Part shown: in pieces, positions 1-5,728 of the stretch
How positions within the stretch are numbered: the stretch's first letter is position 1
Layout: each line of letters starts with the position of its first letter
Assembly: GCA_031263805.1 (NCBI GenBank)
Contig: JAISFB010000158.1
Coordinates: 1-6,504 of the forward strand
Reading direction: 5' to 3'
Source: Oscillospiraceae bacterium
Lineage (GTDB): Bacteria; Bacillota; Clostridia; Oscillospirales; Oscillospiraceae
DNA: 6,504 nucleotides
Program-made: the position numbers and the translations under genes
Notes under the pieces: generated by a model
What the model was told of the DNA's origin: nothing
What the model saw: the letters and a program-made list of their open reading frames with translations, nothing else
Databases searched by the model: none

Positions 1-710
1 ATTTCAGAAAGCCCGAAAAATTCCCGATACCGGGTTTTTTGGCGGAGCTCCGCGAGCCTTGGGAGATACTTGAGCTCGCCAATACTTTCCTTGAAAATTC
101 TCTCGTGAAGCACGATATACGCGAAAATCACGGCTCCGTGCGCCCGGGCAGCGGCGGTGAGGCGGCCTCGCCCGTATTACACAACAGCTATTACATCGAC
201 AGCGGCAGCGTGATCTACAACGGCGTCACGATAATCGGCCCCGTATACATAGGCCGCAACGTCGAGATAATGCCGGGCGCGCTGATACGCCCGTATACGA
301 TAATCGGCGACGGTTGCAGTGTCGGGCACGGCAGCGAGGTCAAGCACGTCGTCATGTTCGGCGGCGCGAAGATCGCAAGCCTTGCCTTCGCCGGGGATTC
401 CGTTCTCGGCGCGTCGGCGCGGATCGGCTCGGGCGTCATCACGGCCAACAGAAAATTCGACCAATCCGAGGTTTCCTTAAAACTCCCTGACGGGACAAAA
501 AGCCTCGGCTCCGACAAATTCGGGCTCATCCTCGGCGATTCCTCGCGTCTGGGGGCGAACTGCGTCACGCAACCGGGGACGCATATCGGCCCGAATACAT
601 GGGTGTTTCCGGGCGTCGCCGCGCGCGGCTTTATCCCGGAAAATACGCGCGTTGCGGAGGAGAGGACGCTGCGGTTTTCGCCGAACGCGGGTGTGGAGCT
701 TAAACCGTAG
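1..710 (+). CDS. GlmU-like left-handed beta-helix (hexapeptide repeat) protein, 5' end outside the window
   Basis: The product resembles the C-terminal acetyltransferase half of GlmU and the stand-alone bacterial sugar-nucleotide acetyltransferase-like proteins. It has imperfect [LIV]-G-x4 hexapeptide repeats (for example VTIIGPVYIGRNVEI and ARIGSGVITANRKFD) over most of its length. Just upstream is a PWEIL segment like the PWEAL motif that precedes the helix in this family. The frame has no stop back to the left edge. The first start-like codon, TTG at 39, has no ribosome binding site and leaves only 7 residues before PWE, so the true start is probably upstream. Counting from that TTG, Glu100, Lys102 and Asn137 match E. 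coli GlmU Glu349, Lys351 and Asn386 (numbering from memory). The positions of catalytic His363 and Tyr366 are Ser114 and Phe117. The fold is fairly sure. Acetyltransferase activity is doubtful, and substrate and pathway are unknown. Confidence 0.8.
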   Translation, partial: FRKPEKFPIPGFLAELREPWEILELANTFLENSLVKHDIRENHGSVRPGSGGEAASPVLHNSYYIDSGSVIYNGVTIIGPVYIGRNVEIMPGALIRPYTIIGDGCSVGHGSEVKHVVMFGGAKIASLAFAGDSVLGASARIGSGVITANRKFDQSEVSLKLPDGTKSLGSDKFGLILGDSSRLGANCVTQPGTHIGPNTWVFPGVAARGFIPENTRVAEERTLRFSPNAGVELKP

Positions 711-746
711 GCTCAAATTGCCGGCTTTGCTGAGCATTGTTTCTTG
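711..746 (+). terminator. weak possible terminator after the beta-helix gene
   Basis: Directly after the TAG stop, GCTCA (711-715) can pair with TGAGC (731-735), with a possible short AA/TT extension across a bulge. The stretch ATTGTTTCTT follows (736-745). The stem is only 5 pairs, the loop is long and the T-tract is interrupted, so this would be a poor intrinsic terminator. It is listed because nothing better is visible between the convergent genes. Confidence 0.25.
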
Positions 747-772
747 CGATTTATGCGCCTGCGCGGCGCGTC

Positions 773-798
773 ACTTCTTTTTCTTACTTCTTTTTCTT
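773..798. repeat. perfect 13-base tandem duplication over the dnaJ stop codon
   Basis: The unit ACTTCTTTTTCTT occurs twice with no gap, at 773-785 and 786-798. On the dnaJ strand the distal copy encodes the last four lysines. The TAA stop (786-784) is formed at the junction of the copies. With a single copy the same four lysines would be followed directly by TGA, so the duplication leaves the protein unchanged. Confidence 0.9.
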
Positions 799-1896
799 TC
801 TCTTGCCGTGCTCACGTTCTTCCGTGGCTGTGCCTTCGAGCTGGCGCAGCAGTTCTTTTTGTTCTTTTGTGAGATGCGTCGGGGTTTGGAGCTTGACGGT
901 GACGAGTTGATCGCCGCGCCCGCCGCCGCGCAGGCTGGGGATGCCCTTGCCGCGCAGTCTGAATGTCGTCCCGGTCTGCGTCCCCTCGGGGATCGTGTAT
1001 TTGACCTTGCCGTCGAGCGTCGGGACCTCGGCCTCACCGCCGAGCGCCGCTTTTGTGAAGGAAATCGGCATTTCGAGAAGCACGGACGTCCCTTCGCGCT
1101 CAAATATCTCGTGCCGGCGGACCGACACGCCGACGTATAAATCTCCGCCGCCGCCGCCGTTTATGCCCGCGTCGCCCTGCCCGTGCATATTTATCGCCTG
1201 CCCGGAGTCGATCCCGGCGGGGATTTTTACAGTAACGCTCCTGCGGCGGCGCACGCGCCCGGCTCCGCGGCATTTTTCGCACGGGGTGCGTATGATTTTT
1301 CCGCGCCCGCCGCATTTTGGGCACTCGGCTGTGCTCTGCATAACGCCGAACGCAGTGCGCCGCGCCTGTGTGACGACGCCTGAGCCGCCGCATTCCGTAC
1401 ATTTTTCGGCCGAGGTCCCCGGCTTCGCGCCGGAGCCGGAGCAGGTTTCGCATTCCTCGACGCGCGAAATTTCGATATCCTTTTCGCAGCCGAACGCCGC
1501 TTCCTCAAAGCTTATCGTGACGGACGCCGTGACGCGCCCGCCGCGGCGCGGAGAGTTGGCGGACGACGCGGCGCTCCTCCCGCCGCCGAGGATAGTTCCT
1601 AAAATATCGCTGAAGTCGCCGAAACCCGAAAAGCCTCCGAAGCCGCCGCCGGACGCGGCGAAATTCGGATCGACGCCGGCGTGCCCGTAGGCGTCATAGC
1701 GTCCCTTTTTCTCGGAATCGGACAGTATCTCATACGCTTCGTTTATCTCCTTGAAGCGCGTCTCGGCGCTTTTGTCGCCGGGATTCACGTCGGGGTGATA
1801 CTGCTTCGCAAGCTTTCGGAACGCCTTTTTTATCTCATCGTCCGAGGCGCTTCGGTTTATGCCAAGCGCCTCGTAATAGTCCCGTTTTTCCGCCAT
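784..1896 (-). CDS. dnaJ: DnaJ, Hsp40 co-chaperone (type I / class A)
   Basis: DnaJ binds unfolded protein in the cytoplasm, passes it to DnaK and stimulates DnaK ATP hydrolysis. All domains of a type I protein are present in its 370 residues: a J domain with HPD at 34-36; a Gly/Phe-rich region at about 82-106 containing DFSDILG; four complete CxxCxGxG zinc-binding repeats starting at Cys149, Cys166, Cys192 and Cys206; and the C-terminal substrate-binding domains. The chain ends in a basic KRKKKK tail. A run of five glycines (247-251) stands where the family usually has GGPPG or similar. The gene is last in the operon. Its ATG lies 6 bases after the dnaK stop and has no clear Shine-Dalgarno sequence, so translation is probably coupled to dnaK. 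No strong terminator is seen downstream. Confidence 0.98.
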   Translation of the reverse strand: MAEKRDYYEALGINRSASDDEIKKAFRKLAKQYHPDVNPGDKSAETRFKEINEAYEILSDSEKKGRYDAYGHAGVDPNFAASGGGFGGFSGFGDFSDILGTILGGGRSAASSANSPRRGGRVTASVTISFEEAAFGCEKDIEISRVEECETCSGSGAKPGTSAEKCTECGGSGVVTQARRTAFGVMQSTAECPKCGGRGKIIRTPCEKCRGAGRVRRRRSVTVKIPAGIDSGQAINMHGQGDAGINGGGGGDLYVGVSVRRHEIFEREGTSVLLEMPISFTKAALGGEAEVPTLDGKVKYTIPEGTQTGTTFRLRGKGIPSLRGGGRGDQLVTVKLQTPTHLTKEQKELLRQLEGTATEEREHGKRKKKK

Positions 1897-1902
1897 TGCC
1901 GC

Positions 1903-3735
1903 TTACTGCTTGTCGTCGTCCACGACTTCGTAGTCCGCGTCGTAGTAATCGCCGCCGTCGGAGCCGGGAGGGGGCGGAGCGCCGTCTCCGTCGCCGCCTG
2001 GGGCGTTTTGGCCGTAGAGCTTTTCAGAGATGGCGTAAAACGCCTTTTGAAGCTCGTCAGTCGCCGCTTTGACGGCGTCGATATCCGTGCCGGCGAGGGC
2101 TGTTTTTACCTTTGCGATCCCGTCCTCGACAGTCTTTTTGTCCTCCGCGGAAATTTTGTCATTAAGCTCTTCGAGCGTCTTTTCGGACTGATAAACTGCC
2201 TGATCGGCGGCGTTGCGCGCGTCGGCTTCCTCGCGGCGCTTTTGGTCGTCGGCGGCGTACTGCTCGGCTTCCTTGACGGCTTTTTCGATGTCGTCCTTTG
2301 AGAGGTTAGTGGAGCTTGTCAATGTGATGTGCTGCTCGCGGCCCGTGCCGAGGTCTTTTGCCGAGACGTTGACTATGCCGTTGGCGTCTATATCGAACGT
2401 GACCTCGATCTGCGGCACGCCGCGCCGCGCGGGCGCGATGCCGTCGAGGTGGAATTTTCCGAGGGATTTGTTGTATTGCGCCATCTCTCGCTCGCCCTGA
2501 AGCACGTTTACCTCCACGGAGGTCTGGTTGTCGGCGGCGGTGGAGAACACCTGCGATTTTTTCGTCGGGATCGTGGTGTTGCGCTCTATCAAACGCGTGA
2601 ACACGCCGCCCATCGTCTCGATGCCGAGGGAAAGCGGCGTCACATCGAGAAGCAGTATCCCCTCCACGTCCCCGCCGAGCACGCCCGCCTGAATAGCCGC
2701 GCCGACCGCGACGCATTCGTCGGGGTTTATGCCCTTGAACGGCTCTTTGCCCGTAATGCGCTTCACGGCGTCCTGAACGGCGGGAATACGCGTCGAGCCG
2801 CCGACGAGCAGGACCTTTGAAAGCTGGTTCGCGCTGAGCCCCGAATCGCGCAGGGCCTGATTCACCGGCTCCATCGTCTTTTCGACGAGCTGCGCCGTGA
2901 GCTCGTTGAACTTCGCGCGCGAGAGCGTCATATCAAGATGCTTCGGGCCGGACGCGTCCGCCGTGATATACGGCAGATTGATGTTCGTCTGCGCGAGCCC
3001 CGAAAGGTCGATCTTCGCTTTTTCCGCGGCCTCGCGCAGGCGCTGGAGCGCCAGTTTATCGGCTGCAAGGTCGATGCCGTTGGATTTTTTGAACTCCGAG
3101 AGCAGATAATTTACGACGCATTCGTCAAAATCGTCTCCGCCGAGGCGGTTGTTGCCCGCCGTCGCGAGCACCTCTATAACGCCGTCTCCGATTTCCAGCA
3201 CGGACACGTCAAAGGTGCCGCCGCCGAGGTCGTAGACCATTATTTTCTGTTCCTGCTCTTTGTCGATGCCGTATGCGAGCGCCGCCGCCGTCGGCTCGTT
3301 TATAATGCGCTTGACGTCGAGCCCCGCGATTTTTCCGGCATCCTTTGTCGCCTGACGCTGGCTGTCGGTGAAATACGCCGGAACGGTGATGACGGCCTCC
3401 GTGACCTTCTGCCCGAGATAGTTTTCCGCGTCGGTTTTCAGCTTTTGCAGGACCATAGCGGAAATTTCCTGCGGCGTGTACTGCTTTGAATCGACAGTCA
3501 CTTTATACGCGGAGCCCATCTCGCGCTTTATCGATGAGATCGTGCGCTCGGGGTTTGTGACGGCCTGACGCTTCGCCACCGCGCCTATCATACGCTCTCC
3601 CTCGCGAGAGAACGCCACTACGGACGGCGTCGTGCGCGCGCCCTCGGCGTTTGCGATGACCGTCGGCTCTCCGCCCTCGATGACCGCCACGCATGAATTT
3701 GTGGTTCCCAGGTCGATTCCTATTATTTTGCCCAT
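1903..3735 (-). CDS. dnaK: DnaK, Hsp70 chaperone
   Basis: DnaK is the ATP-dependent cytoplasmic chaperone that binds exposed hydrophobic peptides and cycles with DnaJ and GrpE. Over 610 residues the sequence shows: the first phosphate motif GIDLGTTNS at 6-14; the second, [14 protein letters not shown], at 168-181; the adenosine-site motif [11 protein letters not shown] at 311-321; the interdomain linker LLLDVTPLS at 361-369; then the substrate-binding beta domain, a helical lid, a Gly/Pro-rich tail and an acidic C-terminus (YEVVDDDKQ). The stretch after [11 protein letters not shown] (55-65) is short because the roughly 24-residue segment of proteobacterial DnaK is absent, as is usual in Gram-positive bacteria. 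The ATG has a strong AGGAGG 9 bases upstream. The gene lies 35 bases after grpE. Confidence 0.99.
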   Translation of the reverse strand: MGKIIGIDLGTTNSCVAVIEGGEPTVIANAEGARTTPSVVAFSREGERMIGAVAKRQAVTNPERTISSIKREMGSAYKVTVDSKQYTPQEISAMVLQKLKTDAENYLGQKVTEAVITVPAYFTDSQRQATKDAGKIAGLDVKRIINEPTAAALAYGIDKEQEQKIMVYDLGGGTFDVSVLEIGDGVIEVLATAGNNRLGGDDFDECVVNYLLSEFKKSNGIDLAADKLALQRLREAAEKAKIDLSGLAQTNINLPYITADASGPKHLDMTLSRAKFNELTAQLVEKTMEPVNQALRDSGLSANQLSKVLLVGGSTRIPAVQDAVKRITGKEPFKGINPDECVAVGAAIQAGVLGGDVEGILLLDVTPLSLGIETMGGVFTRLIERNTTIPTKKSQVFSTAADNQTSVEVNVLQGEREMAQYNKSLGKFHLDGIAPARRGVPQIEVTFDIDANGIVNVSAKDLGTGREQHITLTSSTNLSKDDIEKAVKEAEQYAADDQKRREEADARNAADQAVYQSEKTLEELNDKISAEDKKTVEDGIAKVKTALAGTDIDAVKAATDELQKAFYAISEKLYGQNAPGGDGDGAPPPPGSDGGDYYDADYEVVDDDKQ

Positions 3736-3744
3736 TTTTGTTTG

Positions 3745-3750
3745 CCTCCT
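3745..3750 (-). promoter_or_regulatory. strong ribosome binding site of dnaK
   Basis: On the minus strand AGGAGG lies 9 bases before the dnaK ATG within an A-rich gap. It is the clearest Shine-Dalgarno among the three downstream genes of the operon. This fits DnaK being needed in larger amounts than GrpE or DnaJ (inference). Confidence 0.9.
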
Positions 3751-3770
3751 AATATTTTTGATTTTGGTTT

Positions 3771-4334
3771 TTATGAATTCACCTGCACGACGGCGTGACG
3801 GATAACCTTACCGTTCAGCGTGAAGCCTTTTTGAAACTCAGCCGTTACCGCGCCGCTCGGAGCTTCGTCCGTCGTTACGCTCGATACGGCGTTGTGCCGC
3901 TCCGGGTCGAATTTTTCGCCGACGGCGGGTATTTCCTCGACGCCGAGGGCCTTGAATATTTCGTCCGTCTGCGCCGCCGTGAGCTCGACGCCGCGCAGGA
4001 ACGCTTCGTCCGAGCACGGGGTCTCGAGCGCGCGGGCAAGGTTATCATATACCGGCAGCAGCTTCGCTATAACCTCCGCGCGCGCCTGTGAGATCAAATT
4101 CTCGCGCTCTTTTTGGCTGCGCCGGCGGAAATTTTCGTATTCGGCGTAAAGGCGCGTATATTTTTCGCGCTCGGTGCGAAGAAGCGCGTCCGGACCTTCC
4201 GCGTCCTCAATGTCGATGTCTGTTTCGGTTTCGGCGCCGCAGTCATTTTGCCCGCACTCCATCTCGTCCTTGTCCTCCGCTTCGCGCGGCATTTTTTCAG
4301 GGTCTTTTGTTTTTTTTGACGACAATGCTGTCAC
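3771..4334 (-). CDS. grpE: GrpE, nucleotide exchange factor for DnaK
   Basis: GrpE is a dimeric cytoplasmic protein that releases ADP from DnaK and so allows substrate release. The N-terminal 50 residues are charged, acidic and low-complexity. A long helical segment follows (about 52-105, [19 protein letters not shown]). The C-terminal beta domain carries the family signature at about 142-183 (FDPERHNAV, then [18 protein letters not shown]). The length of 187 residues is typical. The start is uncertain. The longest frame begins with GTG at 4334, which has only a weak purine stretch before it. A TTG three codons later (4325) is preceded by GGTGA at a 5-base spacing and would give 184 residues. 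The gene lies between hrcA and dnaK in the same operon. Confidence 0.97.
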   Translation of the reverse strand: MTALSSKKTKDPEKMPREAEDKDEMECGQNDCGAETETDIDIEDAEGPDALLRTEREKYTRLYAEYENFRRRSQKERENLISQARAEVIAKLLPVYDNLARALETPCSDEAFLRGVELTAAQTDEIFKALGVEEIPAVGEKFDPERHNAVSSVTTDEAPSGAVTAEFQKGFTLNGKVIRHAVVQVNS

Positions 4335-4351
4335 CCGCTTTCAATATAATT

Positions 4352-4377
4352 TAATAATTTATTCTAATAATTTACTC
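4352..4377. repeat. near-perfect 13-base tandem repeat over the hrcA stop codon, in an AT-rich island
   Basis: The unit TAATAATTTATTC (4352-4364) is followed directly by TAATAATTTACTC (4365-4377), with one mismatch. The hrcA stop codon lies in the second copy. The hrcA-grpE gap around it is almost pure A/T in an otherwise GC-rich region. A single copy would still encode Glu followed by TAA, so the duplication does not change HrcA. Confidence 0.85.
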
Positions 4378-5409
4378 TTCCGCGATCCCGCCGTCGCCCG
4401 GCGGCGATCCGCCTGTTATGCCCCGCGCGAGATATTGCAGCCGCGAGAGCACGCGCGGATAGTCCATTCGCGTGGGGCCGACGACGCCGAGCAGCAGCTC
4501 CGTATCGTCGCCCATGTCGTAGCGCGTTACCACGACGCTCGTGTTCTCCAGCTCCTTCGCGAGATTTTCGGGACCGATGGTGATTTTCGCCTTGGTGTTG
4601 TGCTCCGGCATCGGCAGACTCGGCGCCGCGTCCTCGCCTTCGATGAATCCGAGAAGCCTTTGCGCCTTTTCCGCGTCGCGGAACTCGGGATGCTCAAGCA
4701 GCCTTGCCCCGCCCGATACGGCGTAGCCACCGTGCGCGGATTCGCCGAGCAGCTCGATTAAGAACGCCGATACCGCCGCGAATACGCCCTGCCTGTCTCC
4801 GGACGCGCGCTCCGCCGCCAAAATAAGGCTCTCCGTGACGGCGCTCTCGGGGATCCCCGTGAAGCTTGAGTTCAGTATCGCCTCCGCGCGTATGAAAAAG
4901 CCTTCCGGCGCGGGCGTCGGCAGATGAAAAAGCTTGTTTTTCACGGCCTCGCCCGTAAGCAGCGCGACGAGGATGAAGGACCTCGGGTCGATTTCTATCA
5001 CATCGAACCGCAGAGCCGTCAGGTCTGATTTCGTCCGCATCAGCGCATAGGCGGGAAAGCTTGTCAGGCGGGACGCTATCTGTCCGGCGTAGGCGATCAC
5101 GCGGTCGAGCTCCGTCACGCGCCGCTCTAACGCGCGGTTCAGCCGTTCCGTTTCTTCGACCGACAGCCGGTGCCGCCGCATAAGCTCGTTGACGTACACG
5201 CGATAGCCCGCCGCCGTGGGTATCCGGCCCGCCGACGTGTGCGGCTGCTCCAGCAGCCCGTCTTCCTCTAACGCCGCCATTTCGCTGCGTATCGTCGCGG
5301 GAGAGCCCAGCCGGGACGACGATATCGCCTTTGAGCCGACGGGCTCCGCCGTTTCGACGTACCGGTCTATCACGGCGCGCAGAATATCTTTTTTTCGTTC
5401 GTCTGACAC
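4372..5409 (-). CDS. hrcA: HrcA, heat-inducible transcription repressor
   Basis: HrcA binds CIRCE and represses the dnaK and groE operons; in studied Gram-positive bacteria its activity depends on GroEL. The N-terminal winged-helix domain is clear: residues 2-27 (ERKKDILRAVIDRYVETAEPVGSK), then SPATIRSEMAALEEDGLLE (36-54) and the hallmark PHTSAGRIPT (56-65) with GYRVYV. A long helix follows (about 75-105), then the GAF-like central and C-terminal regions, ending in a GDD-containing segment and LLGVVGPTRMDYPRV. I chose the GTG at 5409, giving 345 residues, because GGGAGG lies 8 bases upstream. A longer reading from the GTG at 5448 would start inside CIRCE and has no support. This is the first gene of the operon and is autoregulated. 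Confidence 0.97.
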   Translation of the reverse strand: MSDERKKDILRAVIDRYVETAEPVGSKAISSSRLGSPATIRSEMAALEEDGLLEQPHTSAGRIPTAAGYRVYVNELMRRHRLSVEETERLNRALERRVTELDRVIAYAGQIASRLTSFPAYALMRTKSDLTALRFDVIEIDPRSFILVALLTGEAVKNKLFHLPTPAPEGFFIRAEAILNSSFTGIPESAVTESLILAAERASGDRQGVFAAVSAFLIELLGESAHGGYAVSGGARLLEHPEFRDAEKAQRLLGFIEGEDAAPSLPMPEHNTKAKITIGPENLAKELENTSVVVTRYDMGDDTELLLGVVGPTRMDYPRVLSRLQYLARGITGGSPPGDGGIAEE

Positions 5410-5417
5410 GGACGGCG

Positions 5418-5423
5418 CCTCCC
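5418..5423 (-). promoter_or_regulatory. ribosome binding site that decides the hrcA start
   Basis: On the minus strand GGGAGG is followed by 8 bases and GTG at 5409. The protein from that GTG begins MSDERKKDILRAVIDRY, which fits the usual HrcA N-terminus. A TTG at 5430 is preceded by AGAGGA at only 3 bases and is less likely. Confidence 0.85.
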
Positions 5424-5441
5424 GTTCCAAGCTTCCTCTGT

Positions 5442-5468
5442 TTAGCACTCCGGCGACCCGAGTGCTAA
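5442..5468 (-). promoter_or_regulatory. CIRCE operator (HrcA binding site), perfect consensus
   Basis: TTAGCACTC, nine bases, then GAGTGCTAA: both arms match the CIRCE consensus exactly. It lies just downstream of the -10 box and covers the predicted transcription start (about 5466). Bound HrcA would block RNA polymerase. The element would also form a hairpin at the extreme 5' end of the mRNA. The distance to the hrcA start codon is 32 bases. Confidence 0.98.
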
Positions 5469-5472
5469 ATGT

Positions 5473-5501
5473 AATTTACCACCGGGAAAAGCGTTTGTCA
5501 A
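5473..5501 (-). promoter_or_regulatory. sigma-A type promoter of the hrcA-grpE-dnaK-dnaJ operon
   Basis: On the minus strand a perfect TTGACA (-35, 5501-5496) is followed by a 17-base spacer and TAAATT (-10, 5478-5473; 4 of 6 consensus bases). The expected start, seven bases on, is an A at 5466, two bases inside CIRCE. This is the usual housekeeping-promoter-plus-CIRCE arrangement. I see no sign of a dedicated heat-shock sigma factor promoter. Confidence 0.88.
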
Positions 5502-5641
5502 TAGGAGCGGTAAATGTTAATAATTTTGTTACGATTTAAGCGGACGGATATTGCCGGTGAAATCCCGGCGCCGCGAAAGCGCGGCTTCAAGCCAACCTAT
5601 AAGGTCTGCCGTTGTTCGATATTATCTCCACCGCGGCGAGG
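5502..5641. other. non-coding part of the divergent intergenic region, with two abutting hairpins
   Basis: No credible gene is seen here. Two dyads lie back to back: GCCGG/CCGGC (5553-5557 with 5565-5569, 7-base loop) and GCCGCG/CGCGGC (5570-5575 with 5580-5585, loop AAAG). A short odd palindrome, CCTATAAGG, follows at 5596-5604. Neither strand has a T-tract after the hairpins, so they do not look like an intrinsic terminator. No known RNA family could be assigned. Confidence 0.5.
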
Positions 5642-5670
5642 TTGACGCGTTATTGCGCCCGTGGTAAGCT
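5642..5670 (+). promoter_or_regulatory. probable promoter of the XRE regulator gene
   Basis: TTGACG (5642-5647; 5 of 6 bases of -35) is followed by a 17-base spacer and TAAGCT (5665-5670; only 3 of 6 bases of -10). The spacer ends in TGG, giving an extended -10 (TGn) that could compensate. The predicted start is near 5677, leaving a leader of about 50 bases. No other -35/-10 pair with good spacing is visible upstream of the gene. Confidence 0.42.
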
Positions 5671-5690
5671 GTGCCCGCAGCTGCGCAATA
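5651..5690. repeat. perfect 8-base dyad straddling the XRE promoter, candidate operator
   Basis: TATTGCGC (5651-5658) and GCGCAATA (5683-5690) are exact inverted copies. Their centres are 32 bases apart, about three helical turns, and the dyad is centred on the -10 box. Just outside the arms CGCGT and CGCG nearly continue the symmetry. A role as an autoregulatory operator for the adjacent XRE protein is inference. Confidence 0.4.
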
Positions 5691-5698
5691 CGCGCAGC
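5680..5698 (+). repeat. hairpin in the leader of the XRE gene
   Basis: GCTGCGC (5680-5686) pairs perfectly with GCGCAGC (5692-5698) around the loop AATAC. It ends 16 bases before the ribosome binding site. It has no T-tract and shares bases with the right arm of the dyad described at 5651-5690. Confidence 0.45.
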
Positions 5699-5714
5699 CG
5701 AATTCAATTCAATC

Positions 5715-5720
5715 AGGAGG
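5715..5720 (+). promoter_or_regulatory. ribosome binding site of the XRE regulator gene
   Basis: A perfect AGGAGG lies 8 bases before the ATG at 5729. It decides the start against a longer in-frame TTG reading from 5612, whose extra 39 residues would be translated from the promoter and leader. Confidence 0.93.
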
Positions 5721-5728
5721 TCAACAAA

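Noticed and set aside
755..769. Hairpin GCGCC-TGCGC-GGCGC between the convergent genes as a terminator
   Set aside because: The stem has five pairs. No T-tract follows on the minus strand, and on the plus strand the T-rich stretch starts several bases later and belongs to the dnaJ lysine codons.
941..1690. Long open frame of 249 codons on the plus strand across dnaJ
   Set aside because: It is antisense to a clearly conserved dnaJ, is rich in Pro/Arg/Ser as expected from the opposite strand of GC-rich coding sequence, and has no recognisable domain or ribosome binding site.
1681..2301. Plus-strand open frame of 206 codons with hydrophobic, membrane-like stretches
   Set aside because: It covers the 3' end of dnaK and the 5' end of dnaJ in antisense. 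The hydrophobic look comes from reading acidic and lysine codons in reverse. There is no ribosome binding site.
5541..5610. Cobalamin riboswitch
   Set aside because: GGTGAAATCC and the later GGTCTGCC are suggestive, but the loop is one base short, the CCCGCnACTGT block is absent, and no cobalamin-related gene follows.
5598..5625. Alternative -10 boxes TATAAG (5598) and TATTAT (5620) for the XRE gene
   Set aside because: Neither has a -35-like hexamer at 16-18 bases upstream, nor a TGn extension.
5612..5728. N-terminal extension of the XRE protein from TTG at 5612
   Set aside because: The extra 39 residues would span the predicted promoter and dyads and do not resemble a domain. The ATG at 5729 has a perfect ribosome binding site and begins the HTH domain at the usual distance.
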